Source: Triangularia verruculosa (Eukaryota > Ascomycota > Sordariomycetes > Sordariales > Podosporaceae). Taken from it: a stretch of DNA of 64,000 nucleotides. The notes beneath the pieces were generated by a model that saw only the letters and a list, made by a program, of their open reading frames with translations, made no database searches and was not told the origin of the DNA. Shown here one piece after another: positions 1 to 10,430 of the stretch. The DNA lies in assembly GCA_033296885.1 (NCBI GenBank), contig MU863979.1, positions 1-64,000 on the forward strand. Direction: 5' to 3'. The position numbers and the translations under genes are program-made. Each line of letters begins with the position of its first letter. Position 1 is the stretch's first letter.

Positions 1-448
1 ATCCAGAACCTCTGAAAGGGATACTGGTTGAAGGTACTTCTGAACAATCCTGGTTCGGTATAGCTAAACAGTGTACAACAATGGCTTGTCTTAATTATAA
101 TAGTTAAGATACTAACGATTGTGACTTATATTGTATACTGCGGAACTATCTGCTAGCTATCTAGTTCCTCTGTATATATAGACCTTGGGACCGTGGACCG
201 TTGACCTCCAGACGGTCCTCGGTCCTTATCTTATTGGCTTCTCCTGGACCGTGGACCGTTGACTCCCAGACGGTCCTCGGTCCTTACCTGATTGGCTCTT
301 TCTGGACCGTGGACCGTAAGCCCCGCCGCGGTCCCCGGTCCAGCTTCTATTGGTTCCTTCTGGACTATGGTCCGTGAGCCTTGCCCCAGTCCCCGGTCTA
401 GCCTTTATTGGTTCGCCTATTCCCCTACCTTATACTAAAACCGTGACA
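1..448 (-). repeat. 3' LTR of the Gypsy element (partial at window edge)
   Basis: Matches 7032-7421 along its length and ends at CCGTGACA (441-448), i.e. TGTCACGG on the element strand. About 14 bases are missing beyond the window start. It holds four 58-bp tandem units, each with ATTGG (233, 291, 349, 407), against three in the other LTR, so it is 58 bp longer. A purine-rich tract on the element strand at 451-467 abuts the LTR and is the probable polypurine tract. It carries more C-to-T type changes than the right copy. Confidence 0.92.
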
Positions 449-1140
449 TGATGCTCCCTCTCTAGGCCGAAGTCCCTGCGGCTTAGTTTCTTATTATATT
501 GCTAATACTATGTGAGTCTCTTTCCTTTATATTATCTTTTATTATGTTTAACCGCGTGTAGAAACGTTATCGTAAAACTGAAGAGTTTTCTTCCCTTACC
601 TCGCGAATCTTTCGCTGCGGTTCTGAAGTTATGCTTTGCTCTATTTGCTTTACTTCCGAGATTCTTTGCTGTATGACCTCCGACTCCTTGCGTTACTCCG
701 AGTATATACGTCGTAAAATCCCTTGCGACGGCTCTGACGTAGGTTCCGCTTATAGGTATATCCTCCTTTATCCTTTTATCCTTATTAATTACTTTAGTTT
801 CCCGAGTTATAGAGGAGTAAGATAAATTAGAGCGTAAGGAGTAAGAGTTCGAAGACCAGCTCTCTTAATTAACCGCCAAACTCCTCCGGGTAAAACGAAT
901 ACGTCGCTTTCTTCGCTTCCGGGAAGAGTAGTTATTCGCGCGCGGTATTTAGGAAGAAGATGCCCGGGTAGTGCAGTCCTCTATTGCTGTCCCGCCGGAA
1001 CCTTCCTCCGGGGCCTCCCTTCGGCCTGCCGCCGCCCGGGACGCTGCCCCGTGGGATCCTCTCGCCTTGGGTCCCTCCCTGGGCCTCGACTGGCCCTCTG
1101 ACTTCCTACTGGATCCTGGTCTTAGTGGTCCTTCCTTCCT

Positions 1141-1413
1141 GGCCGGTTAGGGTACCGCCGGTGGAATTCCTTTAACTTCTTACGGTAATTGAGGTGCGTA
1201 GCGCTAGTTATAGGCAGGTCCCTAGGTCTTTATTAACCTTATAGTGTAGTATATAGTACGTCGACCATTACGTCGGAGGTGCGGGTTCGACTCCCGTCGA
1301 GGTTGTCTATACTCTAGGTTTAGGAATACCTTTCTTGGCCTTGGGGTATGATCTTTTTATTTGGGTCGGTCTGGGTATTGCCGGTAGAATTTTTTTAATT
1401 TATTAGGGTAATT
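1141..1413 (-). repeat. 50-bp direct duplication of the Pol tail flanking the tRNA-like sequence
   Basis: 1141-1190 and 1364-1413 align base for base over 50 nt, differing mainly by C/T. On the minus strand both encode the KKLKEFHRRYPNRP type of motif found after the chromodomain. The 1364-1413 copy is RIP-mutated; the 1141-1190 copy is GC-rich and little mutated. The tRNA-like sequence lies between them. Confidence 0.75.
1235..1304 (+). other. tRNA-like cloverleaf sequence (probable tRNA pseudogene)
   Basis: Seventy bases fold by eye into a tRNA outline. The acceptor arm AACCTTA pairs with CGAGGTT at 6 of 7 positions; the D-arm is GTGT/GTAC; an anticodon-like stem TCGAC/GTCGG closes a 6-nt loop; a T-arm GCGGG-TTCGACT-CCCGT has the classic TTCGA loop. 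It sits inside the Pol tail of the retroelement on the opposite strand. The undersized anticodon loop and the absence of T33 argue against a working tRNA. It loosely resembles a fungal tRNA-Asp or tRNA-Glu that has accumulated C-to-T changes. Confidence 0.45.
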
Positions 1414-1440
1414 TAGATTTATTAATAGTTCCTACGAATT

Positions 1441-1530
1441 GTCCGTAGCCGGATAATCCAATTAATTAACTAAGTATTCTAATTGACTTCTATTGAACCG
1501 TGAATTTAATACTTCTTCCATATCGTATTC
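1441..1530 (-). pseudogene. Chromodomain at the end of the Gypsy Pol
   Basis: Minus-strand translation reads EYDMEEVLNSRFNRSQLEY followed by LVN, a stop and LDYPATD. This is the chromodomain pattern (E-Y-E-V-E-x-I-L-x-S-R ... Y-L-V-K-W-x-G-Y) with the key Trp codon now a stop. Such a domain after integrase defines chromoviruses, which target heterochromatin. Confidence 0.8.
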
Positions 1531-2280
1531 TTTTTCTTCGTCCTCCGCCACCTCCTGGGTATTGGCTTTGCTTGCCGGTAGTGCGGGTTCTAAAAGTAAG
1601 ATGTAAAAAGTGTATAACCGTAGACGCATCGTATTAGGTAGCTCTAGTTCGAATGCCGTCTCCGATATCTTCCTCTTGACCTTGAATGGGCCTACTCTCC
1701 TGTGGTCCAGCTTCTTACTAGGTTTTTTGGTGCGTAAATTACGTGTGGAAAGGAATATTATATCCCCCCCCTTAAGGCAAGGTCCCTCGAGCTTTTTAGA
1801 GTTATAGTATTTCTATATCCTTTCCCTTACAAACTCTAATTCTTCCTTAAATTTGCCGTAGAGTATATGTAACTTGTCTGCTTTGACCGCAGCTTTAGAT
1901 ACCTCCACTTTAGGTCCCTAATATAGGTCTGCCTTGTATCTGTAGTTCGCGAAGAAAGGCGTGACTTTCGTCGTCTTTATTAGCGATATATTGTATGCCA
2001 ACTGTACCGTAGGTAATAATTTAACTTAGTCGTCCTACTCGAAATTGATATAATTCCGTAGATACTGTTCTACAATTTGGTTGAGCCGTTCCGTTTAACC
2101 GTCCGTCTAAGGGTAGTAGGCCGAAGACGCTTTACTCTTTACCTCTAATTTTATTATTAACGCTTTCTAAAACTTCGATACGAACTTAGTATCGCGGTCC
2201 ATAATAAATTCCCTTAGCTATGTGTATGTTGATGTGATATGTTATAGTACTATATCCGCTAATTACTTTACCGACTAGGT

Positions 2281-2405
2281 CTCCTTATAAGGCAAGAAGT
2301 ATATCTACTTGGTAAGTCTGTCGACTACCGTCAATATATTGTCGTACTTAACGCCGGTTACCGTATCCTTGGATTCTGGTAACTTAGTAATAAAGTCTAT
2401 TGTAA
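2281..2405 (-). pseudogene. Gypsy integrase core fragment
   Basis: Minus-strand translation reads IDFITKLPESKDTVTGVKY, then DNILTVVDRLTK, a stop and IYFLPYKE. This is the conserved start of the retroviral-type integrase catalytic core (first catalytic Asp in the DFI motif, followed by VVDRLTK). The stop replaces a residue that is normally Tyr or similar. Flanking integrase sequence is recognisable but broken. Confidence 0.85.
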
Positions 2406-2984
2406 TTGAATTCTATAGCCGTTCGGTTATTGGTAGTAGCTCCAGAAATCTATAAGGCTTATGCTTTGTAACCTTAGTTCTCTCGTACGTATGGTATAAT
2501 TAGATGGCTTCTTTAACGTCGTCCTTAATCTTTGGCTAGTTAAAGTGCTGCTTAATCTTTTCTATAGTCTTAGTAATACCTATATGTCCCCTGAGCTTTA
2601 ATCCGTGGATTTCTATTACTAGTGCTTTCCTAGCACCTGGCTCTACGTAGGCCCGGTTCTTATACTATAGTCGTCCTTAACTGTCCTTCTGGGTACCTTA
2701 CGGTTCCAACTTTTCCTACTAATATTACTCTGTAATATCGTCGCCTATTTTCCTTTAGTATTTGCTGGAAGTGGCTTGCTTACGATATATTGTGTAACAC
2801 TTTATCTACGGCTGAAGTGGATATTTGAGGGTGCCCTCCGGCGTCTCCTTAAGTAGTGGTGGTAACTCCCTGGGTGTATCTTTGTAATGGTCGGCTCGCC
2901 GGTTAAATGCGTCTGCTTTGGCGTTCTCCGAACCCTTCTTATAGTTGATCTGGAAATTAAATTCCGAAAGAAACTCTAATTATC

Positions 2985-3175
2985 GGGTTTACCGTACGTT
3001 AAGGACCTTCGTAGTAATGAAGTATCGTAGGTTCTTGTGATCCGTATAGACCTGTATTTTGTAGTTGGTATTATTGAGGTATAGCCTCCACTCCTCGAAC
3101 GCTTCGATGATAGCGAATAGCTCCTTATTGTAGATTAGGTAGTTTTAACGAGCCTCCTTTAGCTTCTTTGAAAAG
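2985..3175 (-). pseudogene. Gypsy RNase H fragment
   Basis: Minus-strand translation reads AFFSKKLKEAR, a stop, then NYLIYNKELFAIIEAFEEWR and VYTDHKNLRYF. This is the RNase H fold of Ty3/Gypsy polyproteins with the usual TDHKNL motif. The YDKEL-type motif appears as YNKEL: the Asp is now Asn, a G-to-A change. At least two in-frame stops are present. Confidence 0.85.
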
Positions 3176-3567
3176 AAGGCTATTGGGTGTAGCTTTCCGT
3201 CCTCGTCTCGCTGGCCTAATTATCCTCTAATTATATAGTCTAATATATCAGCCTCGACCTTAAACGGTCGACTGGGGTTTGGCAATTTGAGTACCGGGTC
3301 CTTTAAAATAGTCTCTTTTAGCTCCTGAAAGGCCTACTCTTCTTCCTACCCCTACCGGAACTCTACGTCCTTCTTAGTTAAGTAGTTAAATAGGCGCGCG
3401 ATACCTGCGTACCCCCGGATAAATATCCGATAGAAATTAATGAACCTTAAGAACTTTCTAACGTATATTTGTAACTACGGTGTAGGCTAGTCCTTAACTG
3501 CTGTAATTTTCCTAGGTTCTATACGAACCTCACCTAGCGATATTAGATATCCTAAATATACTGTCTT

Positions 3568-3786
3568 TTATACGTAGAACTTACTCTTCTTTTTATTTAC
3601 TGAGAGTCCGGCTCCGTATAGTGCGTCGAGTATCTCTCGTATATGGCGCTTATATTCCTTTAGAGTATGTGAGTAGATGAGAACGTCGTCGAGATAATAT
3701 ACTGCTGTTTTATCGAGGTACTTTCGGATTATGTGGTCGACGAGAGATTGGAACGTCGCGGGCGTATTGGTAAGCTTAAATGGCAT
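3568..3786 (-). pseudogene. Gypsy reverse transcriptase core fragment
   Basis: A 72-codon open stretch contains MPFKLTNTPATFQ, the substrate-pocket motif of Ty3/Gypsy RT, followed by the catalytic YLDDVLIYS (a YxDD box) and the following thumb-side segment. Homology extends on both sides but is interrupted by stops. The fragment fixes both the orientation (minus) and the superfamily of the element. Confidence 0.9.
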
Positions 3787-5999
3787 TACGAGATATTCGA
3801 AATAACTATAGGGTATGCGAAACGCTGTTTTCTATTTATCTCCTTCTTTGATCCGTATATAGGCGTATCCGATAGGTATATCTAAGTATATGAATTATTG
3901 CGCTTTAGTTAGCTGATTCCGTAACCTGGATATTAGTGGTAGCGGGTAGCTGTTTTTCACCGTTTCGTTGTTTAGTTGGCGGTAATCTATATATAGTTGT
4001 AAGCTACCGTCCTTCTTCGGTACGAAGAATACGGGGTATTTTATTGGCGATATGGACTCTTTGATATGTCCCCTCTTTAAATTCTCGTCTAAATACTTCC
4101 GTAATTTTTTACTTTGCTTATCGTTGGTATAGTAGACTTTGAATAGCTGTAGTTTAGTTTCTTCTTTTAATTTGATTTTATGGTCCTACGGTCCTCGCTT
4201 TGGAAGTCCTTCTAAATGCTTAGCCGTGAAGGCTGGGTGTCCTTGATATTCCACCGGTACCGCCTTTTTCTCGCTTTTCTTTACGTTATTATAGTAGGCG
4301 TATTTATTGACCTCCGATATCTCTACTAACGTCGTTAACCTTACTTCTTCGATCCTGCCGCCTATATTAACGGAGTACACTATTATTTCTTATGCTCTTT
4401 GCGGTGGTACTGTGGAGGGTGTTTATTCCGTACACTGCTCCAATCGTGCCCCTAATCTCCTATCGTTAGTTAGATACTTCCGATCTTCCTTCGGTCGTAG
4501 GTAGCCACTATCCTTCTAATCGATGTCTAGGTTATAGTCCTTATATTATAGGTACCCGAGGATTATATCCTTTAATAGTCCTATATCTATAATATCGAAT
4601 ATAATTAAGGTTATTTTCCTTTCGACTATAATATTTAGGGGTAACGTTTCTCTGTAGATTCTCTAAGTCCTAAATAGTCCTTTAATAATAACCTATTCCT
4701 TCTTTTCTTTCTATAGTATTCTGGCTTGGTATATAAATTATAGTAAAATTAAATTAACTTCTATACCTTTATCTATTAATACTAACGCCTGGAGCCCTTT
4801 CTAGTATGTTATAATCCGGAGACGTTTATCTTTCTTTCCGCCTCCGCCCTATATAGTAGCGACCTTGCTAATTAGTATTAGGTCGTTGTCCTATACCTTC
4901 TTTTTTCGGTGCTTCCAACGGTATCGTTCGTAGTCCCCTAGAGGTTGACGGCCCCCGCGAAGGGCCGTAAGTCGTTTCCTAAGCGTTATTGTGTTTTAAG
5001 AGCGTCCTTTTGCTTCGAGTTAATTAGTAACGCGAATTCGGCTAATTATTGTTTCTAGGCCTCTTTCCACCTTCCGTTTCTAATACCTTATTAAGTCCTC
5101 CTTTTATTGCGTATCCTTCGCTCCTCGGCCCCGGCCTCGGCTTTAGTCTTATAGTATTGCCTGGCCTTTGTTTGTAGGTAAAAGGCGTAATCCGGACTCT
5201 TATATTACATTAATCCGAATTTTTTTTCGTCAGCGGTGTTCTTTCTCCAGTCTATTATTTACTCGAGGTAGTATCTCGTATACCTAGGTGTGAATTGTAT
5301 AACCTGGAGTCCCTTCTCTAGTCCTACTGGGTCTCCCTGCTTCTATAGGAAATAGTTATTTAATTCCTCCTGTTATTAACTCCTCTTAGCTATAGTTTTC
5401 GTAACCGGTCTGGGATTTCCGTTCTTTCCTACTTGCCGTACTGGCCAGTATCCTTGGAGAGCTTTGCTTTGGTAGTACTCTCTATAACCGTGTATAATAT
5501 ACTGGAACTAAGGTATCCTCCTATACTTTAGGTATCTGGGATATAACTATGCCGTATCTCCCTCGCGTGGCTTATACCACTGGTACTAAGGTACTTGTTT
5601 AGGCTCTTGCGTAAGCCCTATATTGGCGATCTTCTTATTTTCCCAGAACTCTTCCTAACTTTTAAATATAAGCTTGCTCATTCCGTAGGTCCGCTGTAAT
5701 ACTGTACTGCGGTACTGCTCGTACTTGGTCTCTGGTGTAACCTACTGCGTGGATCCGTTGAGCAGTGCCGGGTTCGAGTGCTTAGTCTCCTCCGTGACTG
5801 TCTCCTGTAGCTCCCGGAACTGTGCGTTTACCTCTTGATGTTTATCTTTGAGCCGTTCTAGATCTTCCGTAAGTTCCTGGAACTGGTGCCCTACCGGCCG
5901 TCTCTCCTCGAGTTAGTAGTCTTCCTCTTTACGCTCGACTGTTGCGATTTCGATGATCCTTGCGCCTCCCGATGTGGTAGTTGCTGCGACCTCCTTCTT

Positions 6000-6368
6000 C
6001 CACTTAAGTTACTTAGGTGCCCGATAATCCTTCTTAAAGTAACCTATCTTCCTATAGTTGAAGCATTTGAGGTTGCCCTTGCCCTGGCCCTAGCCCTAAG
6101 GTGTTTGCCGTTGAACTGCGTCGACTTCTATAGGCCCTATGTAGGTAGTTCCGGAGTAACTGGTGCTAGGGTACTGTCGTTTTTTCTTGTCGTTTGGACG
6201 GTAGGTGCCCTGTAGTCCCCGGGTACCCTTCTTCTCTTTGCGGCGCTGGAATTGTCGATCGTCGATACGTATAGCTATAGCGATGTACTTGTTTATAATA
6301 TCGGGTCTCTCCTCTTTGTATAACTCGTCCTTTACTTCTTCCTTAAGGCTATTGTAGAATAGTTGCAT
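6000..6368 (-). pseudogene. Gypsy Gag C-terminal region with mutated zinc knuckle
   Basis: Open for 90 codons (6368-6096), with the FYNSLKEEVKDELY type of capsid end motif and a basic linker. Past the stop, still in the same frame, it reads KCFNYRKIGYFKKDYR at about 6070-6015. This is a CCHC zinc knuckle in which the second and third Cys and the His have become Tyr. Cys-to-Tyr and His-to-Tyr are the G-to-A and C-to-T changes that RIP makes. Confidence 0.75.
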
Positions 6369-6611
6369 TAACCCCTTATCGTTAATCTTACTACGTAGGC
6401 TATTAGTTTTAAATAGAGTAGCGTAGTCGGCTGCTGAGCGAGTCTGCCGCAGTCCTGCGAGTCGCTCCTGGGCACGCCGTACTTCGTTATATTCCCTAAA
6501 TACTTCTTTAATCTTGGCTTCGAACCTCTAATAACTGCGAAAATACTCGACTATAATATCTTTACGGTTATCGGCCTTCGTCTTATAATAGTCGTTTATA
6601 ACCGGTTCGAA

Positions 6612-6959
6612 CTATACTAATGCTCTATCCTTGAGCCTAGATGCGGCGAACAGTACCTTAGACTCCTCCGTAGGGAATATATCCGGGTAGTGCCGAAAAT
6701 AAGTCTTGAGCTGGATCAGGAACCTTCTAAGCTTTCCCTTCCCTCTACTATAACGCTCCGGTGCCGGGAACTTAGCTACGTGCTTCTTTCCTCCGCTAAC
6801 GGCGAGGATCTGGTCCTCGGCCTGTTGGGCTCTCTCCTCGAGCTCCTTAATGCGTGCGAGAAGCTGGTCGAGAGTGCTGAGTTCCAGCGTAGCGGCCTGT
6901 CCATCGGTGGACGTAGTAGCGGAAATGCCGCCTATGCGAACGTTCTCTTGGTCGGCCAT
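6612..6959 (-). pseudogene. Gypsy Gag N-terminal region
   Basis: A 115-codon open stretch starting at the ATG at 6959, right after the 5' LTR. It has a coiled-coil-like segment (LDQLLARIKELEERAQQAE) followed by a capsid-like segment with the KFPAPERYSRGKGKLRRFL type of sequence seen in fungal Gypsy Gag. The frame then stops (TAG), and Gag homology resumes at 6368-6096. The stops are compatible with RIP, so this is a fragment and not a functional protein. Confidence 0.8.
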
Positions 6960-7017
6960 GGTGGTAGTAAGGTAACCTTCAACTTATCTGTGACAGAGTT
7001 GAAGTGAGTATGTAACG

Positions 7018-7421
7018 TGTGACGAACCCCTATCTAGAACCTCTGAAAGGGATACTGGTTGAAGGTATTTCTGAATAATCCTGGTTCGGTATAGCTAAAC
7101 AGTGTACAACAATGGCTTGTCTCAATCACAATAGCTAAGATACCAACGATTGTGACTTGTATTGTATACTGCGGAACTATCTGCTAGCCATCTAGTTCCT
7201 CCGTATATATAGACCTTGGGACCGTGGACCGTTGACCTCCAGACGGTCCTCGGTCCTCATCTCATTGGCTCTTTCTGGACCGTGGACCGTGAGCCCCGCC
7301 GCGGTCCCCGGTCCAGCTCCCATTGGTTCCTTCTGGACTGTGGCCCGTGAGCCTTGCCCCAGTCCCCGGTCTAGCCTTTATTGGTTCGCCTATTCCCCCA
7401 CCTTATGCCAAAACCGTGACA
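7018..7421 (-). repeat. 5' LTR of the Gypsy element
   Basis: A 404-bp LTR bounded on the plus strand by TGTGACG (7018) and CCGTGACA (ending 7421); these are short inverted termini of the TG...CA type. It contains three 58-bp units with ATTGG at 7264, 7322 and 7380, which read CCAAT in the direction of the element. The LTR lies immediately upstream of the Gag start on the minus strand. A canonical primer-binding site was not obvious just inside 7018. Confidence 0.9.
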
Positions 7422-8510
7422 GTTATAGAAAACCGCTAGGTTAGAAATCAGCGTAGTAAAACCCTTTTTCCTTAATAATTCAGTAAGTTTATTTTACTAA
7501 AGTTTTGGGCTCTATTTTAGGTTATATAAAGCCTTCTTTAAACGAATTATTTACTTTTCTTCGGGCCTAAAGCCTTACTTTTAAAGCCTATTTTTAGTAA
7601 CTTTATCGGCCTATTAATAAAATTCGTAAAAGCCCTCGGGTATAACTATATTATTAAAATAGATCCCCGTAAGGCCTATAATTATAGTAGGTTAGCTACT
7701 GTAATACTACGTAGTATTGGTTGTAGTGGAATACTGGATTCGGCTAAGTCAACGGCAAAGTTACTTACCTAGTAATCTTCGCCTACCCGGCACCTAGGGA
7801 AAGGCTCTACCCACTACCTTAGGGCACTTCAAAGGCCTGCATCGGAGGCCTTAGTGGACCAAAATGGCCTATATTTTATATTTAGGCTATTAAGGTCTAT
7901 ATATATGCCCTACATAATTGGTGGAACCCTAACCCTACGATGACCCGCACTTTGGTTATAAGGGGGGCGGTTTGGGTGGACTTTTGTATGGACGTGAGTC
8001 GCTTTTTTGCCAACCTCACCAAAATCGGGGTCTTCCAAGCCATACTCTGGCCTATCTGCCCGCCCTGGGGTGCAAGGCCCTGGAAGGCCCTCGGTGGGTA
8101 TCTGGTAGAGGTCGAGTGCGAACTCTACTACAGAGTATTATAGTAGACTTTAGAAGGCTATCGCTATAAATATAGAAGGTTACCCACTAATTCTCTGTTC
8201 TACAGCACCTACCAGGTACTGTAGCCTAGCACCCCAGCAGTGAGCTACAGGTATCGTATGTGACAATTCCGCTACGCTATTAGTGTATTAGCTACAGGGC
8301 CCTTAGGCCTGTATATGAGCCATACCTATTTCAATAATTATAATTAACTAATACTATAAAATACTCGAAGGTATTCAGTAGTATAGTATAATGAATATTC
8401 GAGAAGGATTCTAATACATAGTCATTCGGTTAAAATAAACTTAAAAGAGTTTATCAATATATAATTATAACACTAATATATAATTCTATTTAAACAGATA
8501 TAAAAGTGGC

Positions 8511-8630
8511 AAGTCTAAAAGCAATAAGTCTAAAAGCAGTAAATCTAAAAGCAGTAAGTCTAAAAGCGGTAAGTCTAAAAACGATAAGTCTAAAAGCAGT
8601 AAGTCTAAAAGCGGTAAGCCTAAAAACATC
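8511..8630 (+). repeat. 15-bp tandem repeat, eight copies
   Basis: Eight consecutive 15-bp units of the type AAGTCTAAAAGCRGT. In one plus-strand frame each unit reads Lys-Ser-Lys-Ser-Ser/Gly, which suggests the decayed coding minisatellite of a former Ser/Lys-rich protein. Unit starts are at 8511, 8526, 8541, 8556, 8571, 8586, 8601 and 8616. Confidence 0.85.
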
Positions 8631-10368
8631 AAAAGTAGTTTAAAGTAATAGAATCCTTATTTAATCTACCTAAATATATAAATTAAATCCTAAAATCCGG
8701 CATTAATAAAATATAATACGTATTTATAGATTTTATAATACCTTCTTCCATATAGTTTCCAGCACTTACACTACCAGCAACACTTACGGTTAAAAACCGC
8801 AGCTCTTATAATAAACCAGAATTTTCTACTACAACTACTACAGTAAACCACAGTACTCTCTATCAAAATTCTTAATAAATTAAAACTACGGTAACCATAG
8901 CGTTTTTAACGGTCTAGGATCTAGCAGCTATAGCATTCTCACCCATTAAAATCAATCGAATTTAAAGGACTTAACAAAGCTTATTAATAATACAAACCTC
9001 TATAGGCTATTAAACCGATAAAAATTATAAAGAATAATAAAAAGGAAAATAAAGTCTTCAATACCTATAAAGGGCTTCCCTTACAATATATTTAGAATTA
9101 TCTTTTCTTTCTTTCCTTAAGTTCAAGTTTAAACTAAACAATTAGAGTTTAATATACTAATTTACTACACTCTCTTCCTAAATATAGATCTCTATAGTTC
9201 AATACTTATAATTTTATTAACAGGGTATAGTTCCCTATTTCTTTTTCTTTTACAGGATATAGTTCCCTATACTTACCTTCCTCGCAATTCAGGGACCCCA
9301 GAGTCTTCACGGTAATTACTTCCACCTACCCGACAAGGCCTAATCAACATCAACTAACCTACCGGCGTATATTCCCGTAAATATAAAAAGGCGGTCTCTC
9401 GGAACTGCAATATATTAAACACAAACAAAGTCTCAAAATTCTAAAGAGGTAACTACATAACGTCTCTTCAATACCCACAATAACAATAAAGTAATATAAC
9501 AACCTTAATATTTCTCAACTTACTCTTAAATTTCCGAATTTCGACAACCCCAAAGTCGCCTAACCGCTGAACAACTCAGCCCTACCGAACGAACCAAGTA
9601 AGTAGCTGAACAAATCGATCAACCAAATAAACGTATATTACCACTTCTTCGAGTAAGTAATTAGAAAAATAACAAATATTATAATAAAAATAACCTCGAA
9701 TATATTTAAAATAACATTTTAATAAAAAGTCGCCTAACGTAACAATATTAAAGCTAACGTTAGGTATATTTATTTAAACGCAAATCCTATCCTTACTCCG
9801 AACGATTTTTAAAAAGTCGACTTCAAAGTACAACTCGAAGCTTCTAGAAGATAAGGATAAATGGAAATACATATATATCCGATAAAATGATCATCGATAT
9901 ATTCATCGAGCGAAACCTTCAGCGCGGTCTAAAGAAACGATTCAAAGACCTAAAAAGATTAATTGGGAGATAGTAGCTGTTGAAGTATGTGCTTTGCAGG
10001 CCTATAGGCATAAGCCTGCGTGGTGGTGGGCGCAGTACACCAAGAGTGAATTGGGCTTTGTCTGCAGCATACGACAGTGGCTTGACACTGAAGGAAGATG
10101 GATTGCAAGGACAGCGCCCTGCAACATACAAGGTGATCACAGTAACATAGGCTTGTGAGGCACTGAAAAATGTGGTGAACCAGTATATTGAATTGACTTA
10201 ACAGGCAAGAAAATATCACAGTGAACAGTCCTGAGGGCAAGCCTCTTATAGATCTTCGGCTCCGTATTCCTCCCCAATCTCTTCTCCATTGCTGTGCGCT
10301 AAATGTCTGGAACTCCGGGCGCTAGCTATATGGATCTCTAGGTTGAATCGGAGGTCCGAAAGCTTACT

Positions 10369-10430
10369 GTAATCGTTACGGCAGAGCGTTGGTGAGCATG
10401 TAATCGCCACGACAGATCGTTAATAAGCAC
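10369..10430 (+). repeat. 31-bp tandem duplication
   Basis: Two adjacent 31-bp units starting GTAATCG at 10369 and 10400. The second has several C-to-T / G-to-A differences from the first. It lies in a less AT-rich island that may be a remnant LTR. Confidence 0.7.

Larger units (their letters stand above)
1..7421 (-). mobile_element. RIP-degraded Ty3/Gypsy chromovirus (LTR retrotransposon)
   Basis: The element reads right to left between two similar LTRs (7018-7421 is the 5' LTR; 1-448 is the 3' LTR, cut by the window edge). On the minus strand the domains come in Ty3/Gypsy order: Gag (6959 to about 6000), protease-like (about 4620-4520), reverse transcriptase (3786-3568), RNase H (about 3170-2985), integrase (about 2600-2000) and a C-terminal chromodomain (about 1530-1441), which makes it a chromovirus. 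Nearly every frame is broken by TAA/TAG codons and the sequence is heavily TA-enriched, as expected from RIP. No intact polyprotein remains, so it is non-autonomous. The target-site duplication cannot be checked because the left end is outside the window. Confidence 0.93.

Noticed and set aside
984..1175. Pro/Gly-rich plus-strand open frame
   Set aside because: It is the antisense of the GC-rich Pol tail of the Gypsy element.
7721..8210. Possible solo LTR (TGTAGTGG...TTCTACA, TATA-like box at about 8165)
   Set aside because: No target duplication and no second copy in the window; evidence insufficient to call its ends.
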